Assembly (NCBI RefSeq): GCF_001613545.1
Contig: NZ_BDCO01000002.1
Span: 1,798,001 to 1,862,000, forward strand
Direction: 5' to 3'
DNA from: Terrimicrobium sacchariphilum
Lineage (GTDB): Bacteria; Verrucomicrobiota; Verrucomicrobiia; Chthoniobacterales; Terrimicrobiaceae
DNA: 64,000 nt
Below the pieces are notes generated by a model, which ran no database searches, had not been told where the DNA came from, and worked only from the letters and a program-made list of their open reading frames with translations. The position numbers and the translations under genes were made by a program. Shown here one piece after another: positions 54,426 through 63,486 of this stretch; position 1 is the first letter of the stretch; each line of letters starts with the position of its first letter.

Positions 54426-57400
54426 ATGAATCTCTCCGAGCCGTTCATTCGCAAGCCGGTGATGACGACGCTTTGCGCGTTTTCCGCCGCGATCTTCGGC
54501 ATTGCTGCATATTTCCTCCTCCCGGTCAGTGATCTGCCGGATGTGGCGTATCCCGTGATCACGGTGACTACGAACTATCCGGGCGCCAGCCCGGAGATCA
54601 TGGCCGACAACGTGTCGACCCCCTTGGAGATCCAGATGATGCAGATCGAGGATCTGAATCTCATCACCTCCAAGAACCAGGAGGGTACGAGCACGATCGT
54701 TCTGCAGTTTGGCTTGGACAAGCCGATGGGGCAGGCGGAGGCGGAGGTACAGGCGGCCATTCAGCGCGCCATGGGCAATCTCCCCAGCGACCTGCCAGCC
54801 CCTCCGGCATTCCAGACGACGAACCCCAACACCCAGCCCATCGTCTACATCGCTCTCGCGACGGACACGCTCACGCTCGGGGATCTGTACGACTACGCAA
54901 ACACCATGGTCGCGCAGCGCATGATGATGCTCGATGGCGTGTCCAATGCACAGGTCTACGGCTCACCCCGCGCCATTTGCGTCCAGCTTGATCCCAACGC
55001 GCTCTCCGCCCGCCAGATGACGGTGACGGATGTTTCCAACGCGATATCCGCGGCCAACGTCTTTACTCCCGGCGGCGAGATTTACGGGAAATCGCTGCAG
55101 TTCATCATCAACCCCAAGGGGCAGCTGCTTCATTCGGCGGAGTACAACGATCTGGTGATTTCCTACAAGAATGGCGCTCCGGTGCGTCTGCGCGACATCG
55201 GCCATACCGTGGACGGGCTGCAAAAGCAGTACTTGAACATGAAGTTCTGGTCCGCCATCGAGCCTCCTCGCTCTGCCTACACGGTGGTGGCGGTAACGCC
55301 CGCTCCGGGGGCCAATGACGTGCAGGTGGCGCAAAGCGTTCGAAAGACGCTGAACTCCCTCAGGTCCTCGCTCCCGGCCTCCATCGACACTTATATCACT
55401 TTTGATCGTTCGGTGCAGATCGTCGAGAGCATCAATGACGTGAAGCTGACCATCCTGATCGCTTTTGCTCTGGTGGTGCTCGTCGTGTTTCTCTTCCTCG
55501 GTCGGGTGCGGGAGACCGTGGTGCCGGCGGTGGCTCTGCCGCTCGCCCTCCTGATGACCTTTGCGGTCATGTTGCTGCTGGGGTACAGCCTCGACAACCT
55601 CTCGCTCATGGCACTCACGCTTGCCGTGGGTCTGCTCGTGGACGATGCTGTTGTCGTCCTGGAGAATACCGTGCGCCACCTTGAGGATGGCAAACCTCCC
55701 ACGATGGCGGCCCTCCTCGGAGCGAAGGAAATCAGTTTCACCGTGCTCTCGATGACGCTGTCGCTGGCGGCGATCTTCATTCCGATTGTTTTCATGCCGG
55801 GAATCATCGGGCGCATGTTTCACGAGATGGCGATCACCATCGTCGTCGCGATCGTGCTCTCGGGCGTGGTGGCTATCGTCGTCTCTCCGATGCTATGCGC
55901 TCGCATGCTGCGGAAGGCCGAGAAGGAGACAGGCTATCAGCAATGGTTCAATAAGTATTTCGACGGCTTCAAGCGTCACTACAAGACGTCCCTCGGCTGG
56001 ATGATGCGTCACAAGCCTGTGGCCATCGGAATCTGGGTTCTCTCGCTGGGTGTCACGATCTACCTCTTCATCACCATTCCCAAGGGCTTTCTCCCGGTAG
56101 GTGATAGCGGCATGATACGAGGGGTGTTTTTGACCTCGGAGGGGACGTCGCCTGCCCAGATGCAGGACTATCAGGATCGCCTCATGCAGGTTGCGGAGTC
56201 CGTTCCAGGGGTGCGCCAGGCGATCACGGTGACGGGACTGCAAAACAACCAGCTTACTACCTCGATGGGATTGGCGGTGATTTTCTTGAAGCCTGAAAAT
56301 GAACGGGCACCCATCAATGAAATCACCCGCGAGATTATTGCCAAGGTCCGCAGCTCGATCCCGGGCGTGGTGCCGCTCTTGCAGCCATTTCCGACGCTCA
56401 ACATTGATACGGGGGCGACCAACAACACCCAGGGCCAGTTTGCCTACCAGTTGACCGGTACCGATCCTGCCCTGCTTTACAAGGCTGCGGGCGACCTTAT
56501 GGACAAGATGCGCCAGATCCCGGGCTTCGTTGGCGTTTCGAGCGACATGCGTACGAATACGCCCATGCTCGATCTCGAGATCCTGCGGGATCAGGCTTCT
56601 TCGTACGGCGTGACAACCCAGCAGATCGAGCAAACCCTGGCCATAGCCTTCACCCAGGGGCAGGCAAGCCAGATCAAGACTCCGCTCAACGTGTACTGGG
56701 TCATCGTCGAGCTGCTGGATAAATACCGTGCCCAGCTCGACAACCTCGCTCTCCTTTGGGTGAGAAACTCCGCCGGAGACATGGTCCCGCTCAAGTCCCT
56801 GGTCAAGGCCAGCGTCAAGACGGGGCCGGAGTCGATCAACCACATCAACCAGGTGACATCGGTGACCATTTTCTACAACCTGGACCCCAGCTATCCCACG
56901 AGCACGGCTACGAGTGACATTCAGACTGCTGCGGCTCAGGTGCTCCCACCTGCCGTGGCCGGAGCTCCCGCTGGCTCCAGCGCGCAGTTTATCCAGACGG
57001 TGCGCGCGATGGTTGTTCTCCTCATCATCGCCATCTTTGTCATGTATATCATCCTGGGCGTGCTCTATGAGAGCTACATCCACCCGATCACGGTGCTCTC
57101 GACTCTGCCGGTCGCAGGGCTGGGGGGATTGATCACCTTGCGCCTGTTTGACATGACGCTCGATCTCTACGGCTTCATCGGCATCTTCCTCCTGCTGGGC
57201 CTGATCAAGAAGAACGGCATCATGCTGGTCGATTTTGCCATCATGCGACGCAAGGACGGCCTCGGCATCGAGGCTGCGGCCGAGGAAGCGGCTATCGAGC
57301 GTGTGCGCCCGATCCTTATGACGACATTTGCGGCCATCTTCGGCGCATTGCCGATGGCATTCGGGTTTGGGGCCGACGGAGCCTCCCGCCAGCCGCTGGG

Positions 57401-57578
57401 ACTTTGCATTGTAGGCGGTCTGATCGTGGCTCAGGTTTTGACCCTATTTTGTACTCCGGTGTTCTACGTCTACATGGAGTACTTTCAGGAGCGATTCCTC
57501 GATAAAATCTCCTTCTTCAAGAGAGGAGAGGACGAAAAAAATGGGCCTGCGGAAGGCGATTCCAAGGCGATTGCCTAG
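54426..57578 (+). CDS. RND efflux permease, MdtB/MdtC-like (second pair)
   Basis: 1050-residue RND pump. The start MNLSEPFIRKPVMTTLCAFSA and DLPDVAYPVITVTTNYPGASPE match the HAE1 group, and the TM4 proton-relay motif is AVGLLVDDAVVVLENTVRH. GFLPVGDSGMIRG occurs in the pore region and GLIKKNGIMLVDFAI in the second half. It is clearly diverged from the first pump, so it is not a recent duplicate. The operon ends here, followed by a 160-bp gap. Confidence 0.94.
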   Translation: MNLSEPFIRKPVMTTLCAFSAAIFGIAAYFLLPVSDLPDVAYPVITVTTNYPGASPEIMADNVSTPLEIQMMQIEDLNLITSKNQEGTSTIVLQFGLDKPMGQAEAEVQAAIQRAMGNLPSDLPAPPAFQTTNPNTQPIVYIALATDTLTLGDLYDYANTMVAQRMMMLDGVSNAQVYGSPRAICVQLDPNALSARQMTVTDVSNAISAANVFTPGGEIYGKSLQFIINPKGQLLHSAEYNDLVISYKNGAPVRLRDIGHTVDGLQKQYLNMKFWSAIEPPRSAYTVVAVTPAPGANDVQVAQSVRKTLNSLRSSLPASIDTYITFDRSVQIVESINDVKLTILIAFALVVLVVFLFLGRVRETVVPAVALPLALLMTFAVMLLLGYSLDNLSLMALTLAVGLLVDDAVVVLENTVRHLEDGKPPTMAALLGAKEISFTVLSMTLSLAAIFIPIVFMPGIIGRMFHEMAITIVVAIVLSGVVAIVVSPMLCARMLRKAEKETGYQQWFNKYFDGFKRHYKTSLGWMMRHKPVAIGIWVLSLGVTIYLFITIPKGFLPVGDSGMIRGVFLTSEGTSPAQMQDYQDRLMQVAESVPGVRQAITVTGLQNNQLTTSMGLAVIFLKPENERAPINEITREIIAKVRSSIPGVVPLLQPFPTLNIDTGATNNTQGQFAYQLTGTDPALLYKAAGDLMDKMRQIPGFVGVSSDMRTNTPMLDLEILRDQASSYGVTTQQIEQTLAIAFTQGQASQIKTPLNVYWVIVELLDKYRAQLDNLALLWVRNSAGDMVPLKSLVKASVKTGPESINHINQVTSVTIFYNLDPSYPTSTATSDIQTAAAQVLPPAVAGAPAGSSAQFIQTVRAMVVLLIIAIFVMYIILGVLYESYIHPITVLSTLPVAGLGGLITLRLFDMTLDLYGFIGIFLLLGLIKKNGIMLVDFAIMRRKDGLGIEAAAEEAAIERVRPILMTTFAAIFGALPMAFGFGADGASRQPLGLCIVGGLIVAQVLTLFCTPVFYVYMEYFQERFLDKISFFKRGEDEKNGPAEGDSKAIA

Positions 57579-57738
57579 GGGGAGGCATCATTTGCACTTG
57601 TCTGGCGAGCAAAATCGTTCTTATTTACCGCGAAACGCTCAGGTCATTGAACTCTTCGGATAGAAAGCTCGGTTCCCCAGACACAGTCAGGTCCTGCTCC
57701 TACCTAGGTTTTTGATCCCTCTGCAAAGCACTCCACAT

Positions 57739-58107
57739 ATGAAACTCTACGTAGGCAACCTCTCCTTCAAAACCACTGAACAGGCTCTGGAGGAACTCTT
57801 CGCCAGTGTTGGCACTGTTACTGACACCCACCTCGTCATGGATCGTATGACCCAGCGCCCTCGCGGCTTTGGTTTTGTCACCATGAGCACGGAGGAAGAA
57901 GGACAGAAAGCCATCGAATCGCTGAACGGAAAGACCTTCGACGGTCGTCCGATCTCGGTGAGCGTAGCCCGTCCCAAGGAAGACCGTCCTCCGCGGCGTG
58001 ACTTCGGCGGTGAGGGCGGCGGCGGCGGTGGATTCCGTGAGCACCGTGACCGTGATCGCGACCGCGATCGCCGTGGTGGTGGCGGGTACGACCGTCGTCG
58101 TAACTGA
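57739..58107 (+). CDS. Glycine-rich RRM RNA-binding protein
   Basis: 122-residue single-RRM protein. RNP2 is LYVGNL at residues 3-8 and RNP1 is RGFGFVTM at 42-49, with aromatic residues intact for RNA stacking. The C-terminal tail (about 84-122) is rich in Gly, Arg and Asp, with runs of GGGGG and alternating RDRD. Such proteins are cold- or stress-linked RNA chaperones in cyanobacteria and other bacteria. A strong terminator follows. The frame also opens a few codons earlier, but ATG 57739 is the family start. Confidence 0.95.
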   Translation: MKLYVGNLSFKTTEQALEELFASVGTVTDTHLVMDRMTQRPRGFGFVTMSTEEEGQKAIESLNGKTFDGRPISVSVARPKEDRPPRRDFGGEGGGGGGFREHRDRDRDRDRRGGGGYDRRRN

Positions 58108-58146
58108 TCCACGATTCCGGACCTGTCTTAAAGAAAGTTACTTGCG

Positions 58147-58180
58147 AAAGCGCCCGTTGCAAAACGGGCGCTTTTCTTTG
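58147..58180 (+). terminator. Rho-independent terminator after the RRM gene
   Basis: 12-bp perfect stem AAAGCGCCCGTT / AACGGGCGCTTT (58147-58158 and 58163-58174) with a GCAA loop, followed by TCTTTG. It is 39 bp after the RRM stop. Confidence 0.9.
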
Positions 58181-58210
58181 TGAAATTATGTGTTAAGCGG
58201 AGTGGAAAGA

Positions 58211-59200
58211 ATGTTTCTTCCCATCCCTCACCTCATAGTTGAGCCCGACGATGGAGTCAGTCCCGTTCGGGAGTTCATTCGGACAGCCAAGCACTCGCTG
58301 CTGATCAAGCAATTCACCTTTTCCGAGCCATCGCTCCTTCAGGCCGTGGTGGACCGAAAGAACGCAGGCGTCGATGTGCGGGTCATGCTGAACCCGAAGC
58401 GGTCGGGTGGGGATCGCGCCAACGACGCCACTTTCGAGTATTTTCAAAACAACGGCGTAAACATTCAGTGGGCCAACCCCAAGTTTTACGTCACGCACGA
58501 GAAGTCGATCGTGATCGACAAGGAGGCCGCCCTTATCGCGACCTTCAACCTCTGCGAGAAGTACTTCACCCAGACCCGCGACTACGGTGTCGTCACCCAG
58601 GACCCTGAGCGCGTGGCCCAGGTCATCGAGGGCTTTGAGGCCGACTGGGAGCATCGCGACTGGCTGCCGAGCGAGGAGACCGGCTTGCTTTGGAGCAATG
58701 CCAACTCCCGCCTGCACATGGCGCGCTTCATCGATGCCACCGAGAAAACGCTGTGCGTACAGCACCCGAAGTTCGTCGATGCCGTAATCCTCGATCGTCT
58801 CATCGATGCAGCGGATCGCGGCGTGCATGTGCGCGTGCTCTGCGGCGGTCGCCACGGCATCAGTGACTGGGATATTCTGGATACCTTCTCCTCGCTCCGC
58901 GTCCTCAAGCGCTTCGGGGTCAAAGTCCATAAACAGAAGAATCTCCGCCTCCACGCGAAGCTGATCTTGTCTGACAACAAGCACGCGCTGGTCGGATCGA
59001 TGAATATTGATCGTAGTGCTTTCGACCTTCGCCGCGAACTCGGCACGACCATCACCGATGCCTCGATCGTCTCCCGGTTGAGCGAGGTGTTTGAGTCGGA
59101 CTGGGATGGATCGCATCACTACGATGCCCCGGACCCGCTCGCGCCGGAGAAACACACGGAGACCGATTTCCCGCACGATCACGATCTGCGTCATGAGTGA
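58211..59200 (+). CDS. Phospholipase D-like (cardiolipin-synthase-type) protein
   Basis: 329-residue cytosolic PLD-superfamily protein. Both HKD motifs are present: H96, K98 and D103 in THEKSIVID, and H248, K250 and D255 in LHAKLILSD, each followed by the N/S-rich strand (TFNLCEK, VGSMNIDR). No membrane segment is visible, which differs from cardiolipin synthase. The C-terminal tail is His/Asp-rich. Start ATG 58211 is preferred because GGAG lies upstream; a GTG at 58190 is in frame. It overlaps the first chromate transporter gene by 8 nt. Confidence 0.88.
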   Translation: MFLPIPHLIVEPDDGVSPVREFIRTAKHSLLIKQFTFSEPSLLQAVVDRKNAGVDVRVMLNPKRSGGDRANDATFEYFQNNGVNIQWANPKFYVTHEKSIVIDKEAALIATFNLCEKYFTQTRDYGVVTQDPERVAQVIEGFEADWEHRDWLPSEETGLLWSNANSRLHMARFIDATEKTLCVQHPKFVDAVILDRLIDAADRGVHVRVLCGGRHGISDWDILDTFSSLRVLKRFGVKVHKQKNLRLHAKLILSDNKHALVGSMNIDRSAFDLRRELGTTITDASIVSRLSEVFESDWDGSHHYDAPDPLAPEKHTETDFPHDHDLRHE

Positions 59201-59756
59201 GGCCGTGGCCGAGACGCCATCGATCTCCCTGCTTGATCTGGCTTTTACCTTCAACCATATCGCGCTCGCCTCCTTCGGGGGCGGCCTCTCAGCCTGGTCC
59301 CGAGAGGTATTGGTGGTTGAGAAAAAGTGGATGGGGGAGGAGGAGTTCCTCAGTGCCGTCACGATGTGCCGCATCCTCCCCGGGGCCAATCAGGTCAACC
59401 TGGCGGTTTTTGTCGGCACAAAGATGCGTGGCATCCCGGGAGCCATCTCGGCGATTATCGGGCTGACCACCATACCCGTGGTGCTCATCCTGATCCTTGG
59501 TTACGCGTACTTCAAATTTCATGAGGTTCCCGCCTTGCAGGGCGTCCTGCGCGGAGCCACGGCTGCGGCAGTCGCGCTCACGCTTTCGATGGCCGTGAAA
59601 ACTGGAAAGAAATGCCTGGGCAGCGTGGTGGCCGTTGCTCTTTTCCTGGGAGCGTTTCTGCTCAACGGGCTGATCCGCTTCCCGTTGCTCGGTACCGTGG
59701 CGCTCATCGGGCCCCTGGCTCTACTTTGGGCCTGGCCCAAGCCTGCGAAGAAATGA
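59193..59756 (+). CDS. Chromate transporter, first short subunit
   Basis: 187-residue CHR-domain membrane protein. Typical motifs are LASFGGGLSAWSREVLVVEKKW and CRILPGANQVNLAVFVGTKMRG, and four to five hydrophobic segments follow. Short CHR proteins work as pairs encoded side by side, and the partner starts in its stop codon (ATGA). It begins 8 nt inside the PLD-like gene. The true substrate may be chromate/sulfate or another anion. Confidence 0.92.
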   Translation: MSEAVAETPSISLLDLAFTFNHIALASFGGGLSAWSREVLVVEKKWMGEEEFLSAVTMCRILPGANQVNLAVFVGTKMRGIPGAISAIIGLTTIPVVLILILGYAYFKFHEVPALQGVLRGATAAAVALTLSMAVKTGKKCLGSVVAVALFLGAFLLNGLIRFPLLGTVALIGPLALLWAWPKPAKK

Positions 59757-60280
59757 ACGTCAAGACCCTCATTCAGATCATCGCCTTGTTCAGCTCGCTC
59801 TCCCTGCTGTCCATTGGCGGAGGCAATACAGTCTTGCCCGAGATGCATCGCAAGACGGTGCAGGTTTATCACTGGATGAGCGACTCGCAGTTTGCCGATG
59901 TCTTTGCCATCTCGCAGGCTGCACCCGGGCCCAGCATCCTGATCGTGACCCTTATAGGCTACAAGGCAGGGGGCATCCTGGGCGCGATCATCGCAACGAT
60001 CGCGATGATGCTGCCGGCAGGTTTGCTCGTCTACATGGTGACCCGGTTTTGGCAGAATGCGCAAAACTCTCCGCTTCGTCATGCCATCGAGAAAGGCTTT
60101 GCACCCCTCACGGTCGGCCTCGTGCTGGCGAGTGGCTATGTGATGAGCCGTGCCGCCGACCATGGATGGCACGCATACATCCTGACGGGCCTCTGCACGA
60201 TCATCTTTGTCTTTACCAAGGTAAACCCACTGATCGTGGTGGCTGTGGCTGGCCTGATTGGTTACCTGGGCTTGGTTTGA
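59753..60280 (+). CDS. Chromate transporter, second short subunit
   Basis: 175-residue CHR-domain protein, partner of the preceding gene. It carries SLLSIGGGNTVLPEMHRKTV and FAISQAAPGPSILIVTLIGYKAGG. Together the two halves match one full-length ChrA. The final 68 nt overlap the end of a convergent membrane-protein gene on the opposite strand. Confidence 0.92.
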   Translation: MNVKTLIQIIALFSSLSLLSIGGGNTVLPEMHRKTVQVYHWMSDSQFADVFAISQAAPGPSILIVTLIGYKAGGILGAIIATIAMMLPAGLLVYMVTRFWQNAQNSPLRHAIEKGFAPLTVGLVLASGYVMSRAADHGWHAYILTGLCTIIFVFTKVNPLIVVAVAGLIGYLGLV

Positions 60281-61928
60281 GATAGGGCGAGAGGTCGTAA
60301 AGCATGCCGATGCCCGAGCTGTCGGGAGCGGGCATTGTCCCTGTCACGATCGGATCGAAGCTTCGCCGGGCTAGCCAGTCTGCCTGGAGAAGCGCATTGG
60401 CCTCCGCCCACGAGGTCTGGCCGGCAAGAGCTGCCGTGAGCATGGCGTATTTCTTCTCGTATGGGAGTCCATGGCTCCAGAGGTGGCCGTCGTAGCCGCA
60501 TACCACCTTGCGTCCCAGGAGGATCAGCGGATGGTTGTAATCCGGTGTGATGGCAAATCGTGCGTTGGCCGGCAGGTCGATCGTTGCCATTTTCCAGGCA
60601 GCCAGTTCGGACTTGCGGGCGAGAAAGTATCCATGCCGGGAATCCAGCCCTCCGATGAGCGAAATCGCCCCGGAGAAGAATAGCACAAAGCACAGGGCGG
60701 AGCGGCCCAGCCAGTGAATCTGCGAAAGGAGGTTGGTCCAGAGATAAGGCGCCACCACCAGCCATGACCAGATCACGAGCTTGAGGTTGTCCCAGGGCCA
60801 GACGGCAAAAACCACCACCGAGCCGAGCAGAAAGACGGCGGCTGAACTCCACGCAAAAAAACGGGCCTCGGCATCCTTTTTTCGGGCGACCAACACACAG
60901 AGAATGACGACCAGTGGAAGGCTGATCCCAAAGTCGTACCAAAGGACGCGGGCACCTTCCTTCTCCATCATCCAGCCCGGCAACCAGCGCATTGCCGAGG
61001 TGGCGGAAAAGAATCCCGTAATCAGCGCCACCAGGATCGAGGCAGGGATTACGGAAGCTGCCACAAGCTGGAAAATGGACATTCTCTGACCAGGACGGAA
61101 CACAAACAGGCCAAGAAGGATCAGGCTGAGAAAGAGAAACGCATGGATGTTGAAGAGAGGCATCGACGCATACAAAAGCCACTCAACCCAACGGGGCAGG
61201 CTGGGGTGAGCACGGAAATAACGGTCGCGCCACGCGCAGAGAAGCACCAAACCGGCGGGGATCGCGATCAGCAAACCTCGCTGCGTGACAAACATGGACA
61301 GGAACAGGCTCTTCCACACCAGCTCTGTCTGGAAGTCATCAACCGCAAATGTGCGGAAGAAGACGAAGCCTGCCAGCCCTCCATTGAAAAGAAAGGCCGC
61401 AATGGCGAAGGCCCGTCCCCACATCCACAAGGCGCCCGCTGTGAGGGCCGAACCGATCAAGCCGGCCACGATGAGACCGCGGAACGTATCGACTCCCAGC
61501 ACCTCGCCAATGGCATTTACCAAGTCCGCGCCGATGGGATAAGTCAATGGCACGCCTGTAAGGATAAGACTGTCGGGCCAGAAGGGCACTCCGCTGGCCA
61601 GATACCGGATGAGTCCAATGTGAAGGGAAAGGTCTCCGAGGTTATTGGGAGACAGGATGAGGAGGTTGTCTCCTGCGGAATAGATCAGCCAGACGAAGGC
61701 GCGTAGAGAAACGAGGGAAAACACTGCGATCATCGCCCAGTCCCAGGCATTGAGCTTGCGCGGCTCCATGGCCGGAGTGGTGATCCATGCGGCGATGCCT
61801 GCAGCCAGACCCGCCATCGTCGCGACGATGGCAGGCATATAAAACAGCCCCCCTGCGAGCCAGCCGGCGGCAAGCGCGGTGATGGCGGCGGTAACGATGG
61901 CGGCAAGGGAAGCCGAGAGAGTCTTCAT
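60213..61928 (-). CDS. Unrecognised polytopic membrane protein, GT-C-like
   Basis: 571-residue protein with about twelve hydrophobic segments in the first 445 residues and a soluble C-terminal part of about 125 residues. The loop after the third helix has NNLGDLSLHIGLIRYLASG and VPFWPDSLILTGVPLTYPIG, which resembles the acidic first loop of polyprenyl-phosphate-sugar glycosyltransferases. No named family is certain. It overlaps the start of its upstream neighbour's stop by 4 nt (ATGA at 61925-61928) and the second chromate gene by 68 nt at the 3' end. Confidence 0.65.
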   Translation of the reverse strand: MKTLSASLAAIVTAAITALAAGWLAGGLFYMPAIVATMAGLAAGIAAWITTPAMEPRKLNAWDWAMIAVFSLVSLRAFVWLIYSAGDNLLILSPNNLGDLSLHIGLIRYLASGVPFWPDSLILTGVPLTYPIGADLVNAIGEVLGVDTFRGLIVAGLIGSALTAGALWMWGRAFAIAAFLFNGGLAGFVFFRTFAVDDFQTELVWKSLFLSMFVTQRGLLIAIPAGLVLLCAWRDRYFRAHPSLPRWVEWLLYASMPLFNIHAFLFLSLILLGLFVFRPGQRMSIFQLVAASVIPASILVALITGFFSATSAMRWLPGWMMEKEGARVLWYDFGISLPLVVILCVLVARKKDAEARFFAWSSAAVFLLGSVVVFAVWPWDNLKLVIWSWLVVAPYLWTNLLSQIHWLGRSALCFVLFFSGAISLIGGLDSRHGYFLARKSELAAWKMATIDLPANARFAITPDYNHPLILLGRKVVCGYDGHLWSHGLPYEKKYAMLTAALAGQTSWAEANALLQADWLARRSFDPIVTGTMPAPDSSGIGMLYDLSPYLKPSPGNQSGQPQPPRSVGLPW

Positions 61929-63463
61929 CGCGGCGTGATCTCCTTCACCTCAAGCGGCTGGTTCCCGAACCACCTGGAGAAGACCGACCCACGGAAAAAT
62001 ACAGTGCAGAGATCCTGCGAATCTCTCAATCGGAAGTCTCGCCGATAGTAAGGTTCGGTCAGTTTCGATCGCACGGTATCGGCTCGACTCGCCTCCACGA
62101 CCACGACATCGGCGTCGTGGGTTTCCGGGGAGTTATTTTTGTTGTAGTAGCCGAACTGCGGGAAGTCCCCGAGCATCCAGGGCAGGGGGTAGTAGCTGTC
62201 GATGAGGATCTGGCCCGTCACGCCGTAGTAGCGAGGGTCTTCCTTGGCGAGATCGAGCAGGGGTTTTGTGAGCGTCTCCACCTGGCGGTAGGTCTGCACG
62301 TAAACGTACGGCTCTTTTGCGTCGGTGAAGTGGTAGAAATTCAGGCGTAGTGACTGGTAAAGACTTGCGCCGAGCACGATCGCCGACATCGAGACGGTCG
62401 CGAGGAAGTGGCGCTTGGAAAGCCATGCGATAGCGGCGCCGAAAAGCAGGAGAAACGGCCATTGAATCGAGATGATGCACCAGGGTGTTTTGTAGGGGAC
62501 GAGCGAGTAGGCGACCAGTGCACCTGCTCCGTAGATGGCGATGAAGCGCAGCCGGGCATCGGAAGGAAACGCCAGTATCACCGCCATGACAAAGCCGATC
62601 AGGGCGGGCCACTCGTAACGAGCAAACAGCATGAGCCAGTAGGCGTTGATGACCTTGTGGCCGAAGATGGAGACATCGTAGAGGGGTTTGTCGTGGCCCG
62701 CTGCGTCAACGCCAGTGTGTGTCCAGGCGGCGAATGTCTGATAAAGCCCCTTCAGCCCAGGGAAATCGAGGAAGTTCCCCGAGTAGAAAAAGACAATGGC
62801 CAGGACAGCGAGCCCCACGCTGGCCCCCAGATCGCGCTGGGTCCAGCTTTGCCTTGCGATGGGATAAGCCGGTCGGGAGGGAGAGATGTATTGCCAGCCC
62901 CAAAGGGTGAGCGCCGCAAGGCCAAAGGCGGCGACGTGCATGACATAGGTTTCCTTGGTCAGGATCATGCCGCAGATACCGGCGACGAGGGCAAAGAGGT
63001 ATTGTCGTGTGCCATCCCTCCAGAGGCCCAGGATGCCCCAGCAGGTCAGCAGAAGGAAAAGGACCAGCCACGACTCATGGATGGTGTAGCGGCCATAAAA
63101 CACATAGGCAGGGGAAATCGCCATCGCCAGAGCGGCCCAGCGGGTGGCAGGAGCGCCGAGGAATCGCGAGAAACGAAGAGTCATCCATACGCAGGCAATG
63201 CTGACCAGGATGATCGGAAGCCGGATGGCCCAGATTTCCCGGCCAAACAGCGTCTGGGCTGCAAAGACAGCGTAAAAATGCAGAGGACCATGGTAATTTG
63301 TCGGGTCGTAGTGGTAATACCCGAACTTCGCCATCTGATCGGCGAACCAGCCATTGACTCCTTCATCGAAATGAGGCGGCTTGATGTCGAGCAAAACGAA
63401 CCGTAGAAGAGCGGCCAACACCAATATGCCAATCTCAACCCAGGGAATTTTCCGTTCGTTCAC
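61925..63463 (-). CDS. Agl23-like (TIGR03663) membrane glycosyltransferase-family protein
   Basis: 512-residue protein with about ten membrane segments. The first loop has PPHFDEGVNGWFADQM and YYHYDPTNYHGPLHFY, matching the TIGR03663 group of flippase-associated or GT39-like proteins. DEG provides the expected acidic residue. The soluble C-terminal part spans about 390-512. It is divergent from a GT2 gene across 23 bp and coupled to the downstream GT-C-like gene. Probable role is transfer of a lipid-linked sugar to a surface glycan. Confidence 0.85.
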   Translation of the reverse strand: MNERKIPWVEIGILVLAALLRFVLLDIKPPHFDEGVNGWFADQMAKFGYYHYDPTNYHGPLHFYAVFAAQTLFGREIWAIRLPIILVSIACVWMTLRFSRFLGAPATRWAALAMAISPAYVFYGRYTIHESWLVLFLLLTCWGILGLWRDGTRQYLFALVAGICGMILTKETYVMHVAAFGLAALTLWGWQYISPSRPAYPIARQSWTQRDLGASVGLAVLAIVFFYSGNFLDFPGLKGLYQTFAAWTHTGVDAAGHDKPLYDVSIFGHKVINAYWLMLFARYEWPALIGFVMAVILAFPSDARLRFIAIYGAGALVAYSLVPYKTPWCIISIQWPFLLLFGAAIAWLSKRHFLATVSMSAIVLGASLYQSLRLNFYHFTDAKEPYVYVQTYRQVETLTKPLLDLAKEDPRYYGVTGQILIDSYYPLPWMLGDFPQFGYYNKNNSPETHDADVVVVEASRADTVRSKLTEPYYRRDFRLRDSQDLCTVFFRGSVFSRWFGNQPLEVKEITPR

Positions 63464-63486
63464 GCGATTGGGATAATGTCGTTAGG

